Origin: Diaporthe sp. PMI_573
Lineage: Eukaryota; Ascomycota; Sordariomycetes; Diaporthales; Diaporthaceae
DNA: 64,000 nucleotides
Direction: 5' to 3'
Assembly (NCBI GenBank): GCA_021399435.1
Contig: JAJTUP010000018.1
Coordinates: 744,001 to 808,000 of the forward strand
In this document: piece by piece, positions 55,221 to 64,000 of the stretch
Layout of the letters: every line of letters begins with the position of its first letter
Numbering within the stretch: position 1 is the first letter of the stretch
Notes under the pieces: generated by a model
Database searches by the model: none
The model's input: the letters and a program-made list of their open reading frames with translations, nothing else
Told to the model about the DNA's origin: nothing
Program-made: the position numbers and the translations under genes

Positions 55221-56094
55221 TTACGTCGACTTCTTATCCTCGTTGAGCAGGCTATACTCGGGGTAACTCGCCTGGTACCTGCAGATCACAATAAAATCAG
55301 CCCATACTGTCACAAATGACCCAAGCCAAGGCCAAAAGCTGCAGAAACACAGAAGTACTAACCCAAGCAGTCCCGCCCCCACCCAATAAGCCAAGAAGTG
55401 ATGCAGAAGGACCAAGAGCCAGACCGGCGTCCAGAACGGGGGCGTCAGCACCATGTCGCTGTGGTACAGGAACAGCAAAATCTGGAAGAGCGACGGCGCG
55501 ACCTTGTGTCTCTCGCAGTCGCGCAGGTAGCCCGTGAAGTTGCGCATGAACGACTCGTCGAAGCCGTGGTCGAGCCCCTGCGGCTCAACCCAGACGGTGA
55601 AGACGAGGTCCTCGGTTGACGACTCATGTGACCAGAATGTATGCCTGCGGGGGGTGAAGAAGCGAGTGAGTATCTGAGTCAGCTTATGTGAGTTGTCCTC
55701 AAAGTTTCAGTTTACGGACGAACACTCCATCCGTCGATCCCCACATAGGTTGACAAGGCCCCACATACCTCGCCCCAGAAGGCACGGAGATGCGCCCGTC
55801 GCCCTTGGAGACGGCATGCTTCTTCCCATTGACCACGACCCCGAGCACGCCCTGCTGCACCTCAAAGTGCTCGTCCTGCCGGAGGTGGATGTGCAGCGGC
55901 GGGCCGGACTTGCCCTCGCGGACGCCCTTGTTCCGGATGTAATGCGTCTCGCGCACGGCGCTGAGGCCGGCCGCGTTCTTGACAAAGTCGTACATGATCG
56001 CGTCCTCCGGCGCGAGGACGGAGGCCTGGTGGGCTGTGGTCGTGCGCTGGGCCGGGCGGGGCGACAGCCACTGCTGGAGCCTGCTTGGTGGCAT
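55221..56094 (-). CDS. cupin protein with C-terminal membrane helix, 221 aa
   Basis: Exons 56094-55769, 55644-55363 and 55278-55221 join in frame across introns of 124 and 84 bp (donors gtatgt and gttagt). The N-terminal half carries a cupin motif 1, G-PPLHIHLRQDEHFEVQQG, with metal-ligand candidates His68, His70 and Glu75. The region after HTFWSHESSTEDLVFTVW gives the second cupin strands. Residues about 175-200 are a membrane helix (WLLVLLHHFLAYWVGAGLLGL), ending in a short tail. The protein has no signal peptide. Small fungal cupins of this kind are often dioxygenases or isomerases of secondary metabolism; that activity is not shown here. Confidence 0.88.
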
Positions 56095-56634
56095 TGTGGA
56101 GTGCTGCTGCTGATCTCTACCGGGTCCGGCGAATGAAGGAGATGTGGATTATGCAGATGACTTCCGGCGGTGATGGGCTGAGACACCGGCTTTTGAGGCC
56201 GATTATCCCAAGCATGGTGCCGGTCAGCACTAGAATCTCCCCACTCGTTTGATAAAGTTAGCGTAGCTGCTGACATGTATGCTTCGGACCTGTGGGTGGG
56301 TGGCCCAATCGGACTCTGGAGAAGTGTCTTCCGGATTGTAACCCTGGACTATTGCGTGTTCCTTTGGCTCCAGACTAAAGTGCAAAGAATCCTGAACAAC
56401 GTTTTGGGCGAATCATGTGTTGGCACATGGCGCCGAACGTAAGCACTGAGTCCGGGAAGGAATTAAGTGAAGGCATGTGAGCAAGAGATACTAGTAGAGA
56501 TAAGTAGAACGTTTGTTTGAATTGACTTTTATTATGAATCCGTGTGTTGGTGTATCAAGTGATTAAATGCAATAAGATGCTCCTCCACAATTAGACTAAA
56601 ATAGATGCAGACCCCAACATCGCATGCCCACACT
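56095..56634. other. intergenic, no gene seen
   Basis: About 0.54 kb between two minus-strand genes; promoter of the cupin and 3' UTR of the wall protein. Confidence 0.4.
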
Positions 56635-57199
56635 TTACATGTTGGCAAGGAGAGCAGCACCACCAAACAGGGCACCCATGCCAATGGCAGCGGTCTGCTT
56701 GGGGCCGAAGTTGTCAGAGGCAGAGGCGGCTCCCTCGCTCGCGCTCGCGCTCGCACTCGCGCTGGCGTCCGAGGCAGCGCTGCCGGCTGCCGAGGTGGCA
56801 CTGGAGGCGGCGGACTCGGCGGAGCTGGCCAGGCCGGCGAGCTCGGAAGAGATGGACTCTTGTGCGGAGCCGGTGGCGGTGGACAGGGCGGCCGAGAGGG
56901 AAGAGGCGCGGCTGGCGGCGTCGCCGGTGATGGACTCCAGGGCGGACGACGCCTCGCTCGAGGCGGAGGACAGGGCGGACGAGATCTCAGAGCCGATGGC
57001 GGAGGTGGCCGAGCTCAGGTCCGAGCCGACGCCTGTGGGCAGGAGGGTGGCGTCGGTGATGGTGGGGCCGGTGGTCTCTTGGGCCTAGAGGAGACAATTA
57101 GCATTACGGTTGGAGTGAGATTGTAAGGTTGGAGGAAGAGGAAGCACGGCGTACCAGGACCATGGGGGCGACAGCGACGATGAGAGTTGAGAAACGCAT
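56635..57199 (-). CDS. Ser/Ala-rich secreted wall-type protein, 164 aa
   Basis: Exons 57199-57155 and 57084-56635 join across a 70-bp intron (gtacgc...cctag). The start gives a signal peptide (MRFSTLIVAVAPMVLA). The body is almost entirely Ser, Ala, Glu, Gly and Thr, with SSALSSASSEASSALES-type heptad-like spacing and an (AS)5 run near the end. A final hydrophobic segment (AIGMGALFGGAALLANM) fits a GPI-anchor signal. This is the usual build of small O-glycosylated cell-wall proteins. The opposite strand is also open over this stretch because of the GCC/TCC bias, but it lacks such features. Confidence 0.82.
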
Positions 57200-60100
57200 A
57201 TTGGCAGTGGGTTTGGGTTTGTTTGTTGTGGATGAAACGGGTTTGTTCTGGTGGGTATGGATATGGAGCTTGGGAGTAGGATAGACAGTTAAGCGTTCTC
57301 GGATTTGAAATAAACTCTAGATCTAACCGATCCCAAGACTGTAGAAAACGAGGGAGATGCTGTCCTTTTATGGCCGTCACTCAAGGTGACATGGCCTCGC
57401 TTGGTGCAAGTGTGCCAAGAAGAGGGCGTGCACACTGCCGCACATGGTGGCTGCGGGACCAAGCCGGGGGACGGTCTCACCATGTTGACCAAATCCGCCT
57501 AATAGACAACAGCTCCAATGGCGGGAGCTGGTGCACTCTGGGATATCGGATGAGCGGCACCAAACAACATCGGGGCCACGGCTCGCGGTGACGAAGCTCG
57601 CCTAGCTGGGCAAAGATGGCATCAGGCGAGCACAATTGCCAAGTAAGTGCCGTGCAGGACAAGGATGCAAGCCGCGACGCAGGATTCTTCGTTTCCAAAG
57701 CTGAGGTGCTGAGCCGGGACAAGAAGCGAGCATCGTCTGGGGTCATCCAGTCCGGGGTCACTGCCCATGTCGATCCAGCGCCAGCACCAACAGCTCACTG
57801 GCTGGCCTGGCCTGGCCTGACTGGCCCAGCGGCTCCTTTTTAGTCATGGTCAGCCCGTGGGATCCTAGAGAAGTGCCCTGTCAGTGCCTGTGTATTCTCC
57901 CGAGCCGTCCGTGGTTCAGGATCCAGAAGTAGCCAGGCAACCAGAGCCTGCTCCAGAAGCAAGCAGCTGCTGCTCTCAGCTCCAGGCTGCGGAGGTGCCA
58001 AGACAAACCTTGGTTTGAGCTGTCAAATATGGGGCTGCCGAGCACCTCCGCCAATTGCCCGAGCTGGGGTGTTATGCGGGTTACCGCGTTCCCAGACAGG
58101 GCATAGGTCACAAGGACAGGCCGACCGGTCGTACCACTGGTTCCGTCATGTTGTTGGTTGATGGTGCTATGTCATCTTCTTGGCCTTCGTCGCTCCCCCG
58201 GGATTCAGTCCTCCTCCCACAACACAACTGCAGTGGGTTACCTCAATCGCTGTACCGTGGCGGATTTCCTCAATTGCGGTGGCGGTGTCCTGAATCCAGA
58301 CTCTATTTCTGAACCTGTGCTGCCAGGACTGCCATGTGTATAGCCGCATATTGTGGACCTCGGACTTGGGAAGGATGCACAGGCACCAACCCGACGAGAA
58401 GCCCACAGCTCCTGATCCAGGCGCCGCCACTTGAGACCGACAACGCCCGAGAGCATTGAGAGCTCGCCTGCCGTGTAATACTGCCTGAAACTGCACTGCA
58501 CAGCATCCATCCTCAGCTGCTCTGCCTGTCTGCTTCTTTCCGGACTTGTCATATTCCAGAATGCTGCTCACTGCTCGAGCCCCGGGCCCCTGTGCTAGCG
58601 CTGATATTGCCACTTTGCGACGCCTGGGCGCGCCAACACTTGTCCCGGGCCCATTACGTCGGACGACGTCATTCGTCGATCCCCTGCTATTCCATTGTCC
58701 ACAATCGAGATGCCTTGCATGGATTTCCCCTAATTGACTTCGTGTGACAGCTTGGGAGTTCCCCTTGCCGTCGGGAAAAATTCCCAGCAATAACTCCAGC
58801 CCGAGTGCATTCTGTCGGTGCCGTTGCTCTGCTGTGCCTTCATAATCATAACATATGATGTTGACCGGGGCTCACCACCACTCCCGGAGGTGCCGGCTAG
58901 CCACCGCCCCTGAAGAAGGCTCGGCACGCCATGCATTGATCGGCGCAGGGATCGTGGGGAAGACGTTGGCTGTAACCTCCCTCTGCGCTACCACCCGAAT
59001 ACGTATAGCGAGAACTGTGGGTGGGCGTCAACCCCGTGGTCTAGTGTCTGCCGGCATGTAGGCCTGTCCATTCACAGCTCAGCGCAAAAAAGCCTAATGC
59101 AGTGCAGACGAATACGGCTTTGGGTGTTTCTAAAGGTTGTGGAACAAAACCTTAAAACCAAAACTGCGGTTGGCGCTGTGTTTCATTCCGCCTTGCTGCA
59201 TGTTTCTCGCTAGTTGCGGTATTCTAGGCCTGGCTGCAGTAGTTGTTGTTACACACTTGCCAGGCCGGGTTTAACATCGTCGCACATGATTACAACAGAA
59301 GTCCACCAATGCCATACAGATCTTGCGGCGAAGCAGATATGAAAAATTATGCATGCGGGTACACGCAAGCTCTTGTGATACTAGGCATCGCTCGGATGCC
59401 CGCACCAGGTTGCACGGCGTCCGCGGGATATGTAGAACGCGAGAGCGCTTCCGAAAGAAAGAATTGCCATTGCCCCGTTCTGTCGGTATATACACGTGAA
59501 CTGAGCTTTTTCAATGCATGCACTCATGAGATGAGCCAAAGATAGTAACGCATTTTCCGGTGGATTACGAACGTTACTCCGCAAATATAAAGCCCAATAT
59601 AAATGCTCCGAGCAAGGTTCTGTTTGAACTACCGTTCAGTGTTTAAAAAGAGCAGTCAATTCAAATATGCTTCTCAGTCCGGAGTAGGTCGAATAAATTG
59701 CTAATAGTTCTTTCAAGGATTTTATGACCGGTGACGTCCATCGACTGACGAAATATGGTCACTTAAGCGGGCGCATATAGTGACAGACGGCAAGTGTTGT
59801 CGTCTGCTTTACCTCGCACTAGCAGCGCCAGCATGGTTCTGGCCAATAGAACTTTGCAGCTGTTTGAACACGAGTACCCTACTTATCAGTCAGTCTTACA
59901 ATGCTGCCAAGTCCACGTCTCTGGGCTCTTGAGAGTCCTCAGTATTTTTCGCGAGTATTTCAACATCCACTGTCTTTGGACGATAGGAAGGATTCAATGA
60001 AGTTTCATAGGCTGCTGGATCCATTAAGAATATGCAACTTGTCTTGGGCTTCTACTAGAGCCATTTCGAGCAGCCCATAGACTCGTTGTGAATGACATTT

Positions 60101-60468
60101 GACATCACTACCGGCTTGATCCTTGCAACTTACACCAAGACTCTATGGGTCTCATGCAACAAAGCCAAACGACCATAGACTATTTCTGGTATTATTTCCC
60201 AAACGAAACTGAACGAGATTGAATGAGAACTAAGTTAGCTCTGACCGACGGGATGCGTGTGAGAGATCTGTGTTCCGTGGCCAACATAATTGGGTAGTCT
60301 AATCGAGATTTACCACAGAAGCGACGCGCTTTATGGTTAGGGTCAAAGCAAATTGCCAGAATATGGTAAAATTTCATTGAGTTTGACCAAGTCAATTGGA
60401 AAGGAGGCCAAAGTACGAATATATACATATCTGCTTTTCCTACACGCCGTGCCACCTTGTCTCTAAGT
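57200..60468. other. gene desert (3.3 kb)
   Basis: No gene could be supported. A 207-codon minus-strand ORF at 58167-58790 has no recognisable domain, signal peptide or splice partner. A CCTTTTATGG box lies at 57364-57373, and a GGCCT-rich short repeat near 57800-57830. Confidence 0.5.
57364..57373 (-). promoter_or_regulatory. CArG-like or TATA-like box of the wall protein gene
   Basis: CCATAAAAGG on the minus strand fits the CC(A/T)6GG consensus of MADS-box factors and also resembles a TATA box; it lies 165 bp upstream of the ATG at 57199. Confidence 0.3.
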
Positions 60469-61122
60469 CTAATACATAACCACAGCCAACCGATTATTAG
60501 AACTAACAGCAACATCCGTCCCATTCAGGTTGTCGATATACGCATTCTTGACCCCGACCTTCTCCTTGAGGTAGTCAACAGCTTCCTGGTTAAGGATGTT
60601 GCCCACGCTCCACGGCGTAGCAATAACAGTCTCCCCATCGCCCTTGCGCGTCGTCTTCGCCCCCTCAGGCGCACCACTAACAACATCACCATCCTCGAAC
60701 CCAACCTTGAAACTCCCGCCCCCGTCCGTAGGCGCCACGGTAGCCGCCCCATCGCACCCCGTCTGCAGGCTCACGTCCCCCCACGCATTCCCATCCTCCG
60801 CCTTGATCTGCACCTCGACCCACGTCGCGGGGTTATCCGTCGCGCGGACGATGCGGCCCTTGAAGTCCGCACCCAGGGACACCGACGCCGTCTGCGAGGG
60901 CTTCACGGCTACCTTTGTGACCATGTTTGTGCATGGGATGCCCGGGTCGGCCTCGCCGTTCCCGTTGGAGATGTTGTTGCAGAAGAAGTAGGTTGTCTCC
61001 TTGTCCGAGGCATTGGTTAGGTCTACGCCTGGGTCGGAGGAGCCGGCTCGGGGATGGAGGACGGCGGCTGTTGTCAGGGATGCAAGGGCTGTGAGGCCGT
61101 TTAGGATGGTGTGAGAACGCAT
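60469..61122 (-). CDS. small secreted protein, 217 aa
   Basis: A single exon led by a signal peptide (MRSHTILNGLTALASLTTA) with a possible LHPRA processing site. The mature protein has three to four cysteines (FFCNN, IPCTN, TGCDG) and reads as a compact beta-rich domain (VKPSQTASVSLGADFKGRIV, WVEVQIKAEDGNAWGDVSLQ, GGGSFKVGFEDGD). The GDVSLQxGCDGAA part recalls proteins with a thaumatin-like or lectin-like sandwich, but I cannot assign a family. It is probably extracellular; an effector or wall role is a guess. Confidence 0.8.
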   Translation of the reverse strand: MRSHTILNGLTALASLTTAAVLHPRAGSSDPGVDLTNASDKETTYFFCNNISNGNGEADPGIPCTNMVTKVAVKPSQTASVSLGADFKGRIVRATDNPATWVEVQIKAEDGNAWGDVSLQTGCDGAATVAPTDGGGSFKVGFEDGDVVSGAPEGAKTTRKGDGETVIATPWSVGNILNQEAVDYLKEKVGVKNAYIDNLNGTDVAVSSNNRLAVVMY

Positions 61123-62579
61123 GTTCTTTTTTTGTGAGTTTGGTAAAAGATGAGTATATGAAAATTGTTGAATAGCTGGATATACGATGAAATGAATGAG
61201 TGTGATCTGAAATGAACGTCGGCCACCAGGGCAAATGGTATCGATATCCGAAGAAAGGCAGAGTAATGAGGAAGTAAAAGGGCCAAGAGCATGGCGATAA
61301 TGAAATTATAAGTACGTTGAGTCTTCCAACTCATAAAGTGTTGGCGGTGCACATCAATGTGAAATGGCCCAGACCGAGGGCTGCCCGAACGAGGGCGACC
61401 ACTACCCCTTTCGATTCTCTCGCCGTGACCACACCCTTGGCCAGGACCGCCTGCACGTTGATCCAAACATCTTATCAATCAGTGTCAGTATCGGAAACAA
61501 GTTGGTCGCGTTTGACAGGCCAAGCAAATGTTTTAGGCTTGTAGAGTGGCCAAATGGGTCATGCATTGTACGATAACACGATCTGGTAGAAAGTCGTGAT
61601 ACACTTATACCACAGGTTCAAGAGCACCAACAGAGTCCTTGAGTAGGAGTAATTCGATTAAGCTTTGCGTCCTTTACTTGCCAGGACAGCTGCAGCTTGA
61701 AGAAGCTGTGTTTATGGGTATATTTGTTCTCAACTCAAGTGCTGACTACTGATTTGACCTGAGTACAGACAGCTCCGCGAGAATATCCTTAAGGTCGCCA
61801 TCGCTGGGTCTGAGCCGGTCAGGAGGTAGAGTAGAAGAATCAGCCAGCTTCTTTTTGAAAATGGAACACGACACCAAAGCTTCTGGAAAAAAGATCGGTA
61901 GAGGACGGACAGTCCACCAACCAAGAAGAATGAGCCGATATGCAAAACCGCCCTCGGGGTCCGTCGAACGATCTTGGCCCCAATCGTACCGCTGACATGC
62001 GCGCCGCGTTTCATGGCCTCCCAAAAGCTTGTCTCGCCACTGCTCGTTGCAGTCCTCGACGCGAGGTGATGGATTCAGCGGCCCAGCAACGGACCTGCTC
62101 ACGTTCCTCCGCCCGTCAGCCCGGCCAGCTTTCGGGACCATCTGCAGCTCCAAACCAACAGAATCCTAATTGAAACTTATGGATGGGTTGCTTCTGCCAT
62201 GAAACAAAGCTTACACTTGCTCGTGCCTGCAGCCGCTACCGCCACAAAACTCGAAGAAGAATAGAAGTGTCAAATTTGTGCCTCGGTTCTATTGGTATTG
62301 TGTCAGTAGAAGGTTTCTTGCTTCTATGCTTACTACTTGCTTACTAGAAAACGTTGCTCTTGTGAGACTGGCCTGCAGTGAATCCAGCATAAGACTTGCG
62401 ACGAGTGCTTAACCGCTCCGGTCCTCGCGGGCATTAAGCCCATCGGCCCTGACAGTCTACAACCAAAAGCCATCAAGATTATAGACATCATCGATAAGCA
62501 AAAATCCAAGACTTGCTAGCAGTGGTGATTTTTGATCCACCCAGTTCTGACTTTCTCCCTAATTATATCATCACTCTTC
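61123..62579. other. intergenic (1.5 kb), no well-supported gene
   Basis: A minus-strand ORF at 61746-62153 ends PPDRLRPSDGDLKDILAEL and might be an exon, but it has no ATG at its start and no convincing splice partner. Confidence 0.4.
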
Positions 62580-63238
62580 CTACAGAATAACTCGCCCCTC
62601 CCTATCAGCAATCGAGTATTCATCGGACGTAGGGACGTAGTTGACTTGATAATACTTCGAGCTCTAAGAACAAAAGAGAAAAACAGGAGTTAGCAATGCG
62701 ACGAAGCAAACGAAACTGAGGAACCTCAGAACTAATATTTGCAAAGGCAGGAGTCACTTACATCACAATACCTATGCTTATGCAGCCATCCCTCAGGCAT
62801 CTGGTCGAAACGTGTATATTTCCTGATACCAAAGGAGGCTTGCCCATCAAATGCCCAAACCTCCTCGTCTCCTTCAGGGACTTTGCCACCATCCTCATAG
62901 TAGCGAATAAGCGCCTCAAAGTTGGCACGATTCTGGGGGAAAAGGTTTTTCTCTATCGTGCGTTTGAACGCTGCGATCCTGCCTTCTCGTGTGTTCCACA
63001 GCTGTCGAGAAGGTGGTGACTGTATAGAAGAGGCTGAAGCTGGATCCTTCATCTCTTGGGCTGATGATAAGGTTGAGTCCGCAGACTTATCGCTAACGTT
63101 TTGGTTCTCGAACGTCGCGTTAGGCGAAGTGACCGATAAAGTTGCAACTCCGTCACCAATGTGAGTAATGACATCGCCCAAGGACGTATTGCTCTGTTCA
63201 TTGGCCATTTTCGGATGCGAAGCGGACGACTGGTACAT
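62580..63238 (-). CDS. hypothetical protein with conserved-looking C-terminal half, 186 aa
   Basis: Exons 63238-62762 and 62663-62580 join across a 98-bp intron (gtaagt...ttcttag). The splice replaces a short unlikely tail by SSKYYQVNYVPTSDEYSIAD, which reads as a continuous domain with HKHRYCD before it. The N-terminal half is Ser/Thr/Asn-rich. The C-terminal half (from LWNTREGRIAAFKRTIEKNL) looks folded and includes NRANFEALIRYYEDGG and RFDQMPEGWLHKHRYC. A second possible start is the ATG at 63208. No signal peptide or known domain. Confidence 0.7.
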
Positions 63239-63525
63239 GTATTGTACAAGAATAGATCGGAAAAAGGAAATGTTATTGAGGTAAGCATGAGGTATGTATT
63301 CAGAGGTGAGATTCAGCGTGATGGGTAGTTGAAGTTGCTATTCTACAAAGCAGAGACGGTGATGGAGTGACAGATGAGCTGGGGCGTGTCATAAAATAGC
63401 TGTTGGGGCTGTTGCCTTGCAACGTCGCTACCAGCACAGGTGGGTCCATCTCTGGCACAGCAGCAGTATTGCTGTGCCGCCTCGGCAACTGTCCGCCAAC
63501 TGCTGTCTAAGGTACTAGAAAGTTA

Positions 63526-63936
63526 TCAAGCCGCAATGCTACAGCCGTTGTACTTTCCATCCAAATATCGAGGCTTCACGCGAATCCAATAGATCGATGA
63601 GACGCTAGGCTGACACGAACCCCGAAGATCACCGTCGAGTCCAGGTGTCCCGGCTGTGCCGGGGGTGGTGGAACCGTGATCAGGAGAGCGGCGACTATCA
63701 ACGATACTGGCTCTAACCTGCAGAGTGTGTGTCACTCCGATTGGAACGTTCTTAAGACCGCCACCATGGCCCTGGATATTAATGTGCTCTTGGGGGTCTG
63801 AATCGTGAAGCCCAAAGTCAAGAAGCACGCACAGGGATAGGATGTGTTCACCGGGCAGTGTACCGCTCACGGTATAGTACGTGGAACTTCTACGCCTTGA
63901 TGGCGACACGCTCCTCTTGGGCGAGGGTATGCGCAA
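63526..63936 (-). CDS. possible terminal exon of a gene running off the right edge
   Basis: The frame opens right after a gatag acceptor-like site at 63937 and has no ATG at its start, so it would be the last exon of a minus-strand gene that begins beyond 64000. It reads Ser/Arg-rich at first (SPKRSVSPSRRRSS) and then GEHILSLCVLLDFGL and VPIGVTHTLQV. No domain is recognised. Confidence 0.3.
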   Translation of the reverse strand: MRIPSPKRSVSPSRRRSSTYYTVSGTLPGEHILSLCVLLDFGLHDSDPQEHINIQGHGGGLKNVPIGVTHTLQVRASIVDSRRSPDHGSTTPGTAGTPGLDGDLRGSCQPSVSSIYWIRVKPRYLDGKYNGCSIAA

Positions 63937-64000
63937 CTATCTCTATTCCGCCACTGCCCCTGGAGATAATCGACTTTGGGTCTTTCAGAGGAAGCAAGCA

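Noticed and set aside
56624..57088. Plus-strand Ala/Glu-rich ORF of 154 codons
   Set aside because: It is the complement of the Ser/Ala-rich minus-strand gene, whose signal peptide, intron and GPI-type end are convincing.
58167..58790. Minus-strand ORF of 207 codons in the gene desert
   Set aside because: No domain, no signal peptide and a composition unlike the surrounding genes' products; I could find no splice partner.
60192..60524. Minus-strand ORF with a hydrophobic start
   Set aside because: It overlaps the end and 3' flank of the secreted protein gene in another frame and begins at a non-ATG or chance codon.
61746..62153. Minus-strand ORF ending PPDRLRPSDGDLKDILAEL
   Set aside because: It lacks an ATG at its start and a supporting exon; an overlapping frame of similar length looks equally protein-like.

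Overview
The window is nuclear DNA of a filamentous ascomycete (Pezizomycotina, probably a Sordariomycete; this is inferred from gene style, not from a marker gene). Supporting signs are introns of 50-125 bp with GT-AG ends and CTAAC/CTGAC-type branch sites, typical fungal families (Zn2Cys6 regulator, Clr5-ankyrin protein, LysM, BCS1-like AAA ATPase, GPI-type wall proteins), intergenic stretches of 0.3-3.3 kb, and no operon structure. About 28 genes or gene remnants can be supported, most of them rebuilt here from split exons. I saw no tRNA, rRNA, CRISPR array or intact transposon.

Layout. 1-1613 (minus, runs off the left edge): a membrane protein with an external LysM domain and the start of a DUF3433-like region. 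3.3-4.3 kb: a decayed cytochrome P450. 5.4-8.1 kb: a small secreted protein and a GPI-type PEBP-like protein. 8.4-14.8 kb (all minus): FAD-dependent amine/amino-acid oxidase-like protein, haloacid-dehalogenase-like hydrolase and Zn2Cys6 transcription factor, possibly a small catabolic group. 17.5-25.4 kb: an aldo/keto reductase set among four small genes of unknown function, each with or next to one transmembrane helix. 25.8-32.8 kb: a family-25-type glycosyltransferase and a 1213-residue Clr5-ankyrin protein. 34-42.7 kb: a secreted amidohydrolase with a repeated promoter, a lineage-typical membrane protein with a GC-AG intron, a secreted protein with a calcium-loop-like motif, and a conserved fungal protein of unknown function.

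44.6-56.1 kb: a membrane-anchored short-chain dehydrogenase, a secreted seven-exon alpha/beta hydrolase (second GC-AG intron), a secreted SnoaL-like protein, a small unknown protein, a BCS1-like AAA ATPase, a doubtful small ORF and a cupin with a C-terminal membrane helix. 56.6-63.9 kb: a Ser/Ala-rich wall-type protein, a 3.3-kb gene desert, a secreted cysteine-containing protein, a small conserved-looking protein, and a partial exon near the right edge.

Taken together the window looks like an accessory chromosome arm region: surface and secreted proteins, single redox enzymes, a dead P450 and many orphan genes. No complete biosynthetic cluster (no PKS, NRPS or terpene synthase) is present. 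The most unusual items are the LysM/DUF3433 fusion with its four 9-residue Trp repeats, the gene at 17.6 kb whose membrane helix lies in frame behind a TAG stop, the run of small single-pass membrane proteins, the three ~40-bp repeats in the amidohydrolase promoter, and two GC-AG introns.
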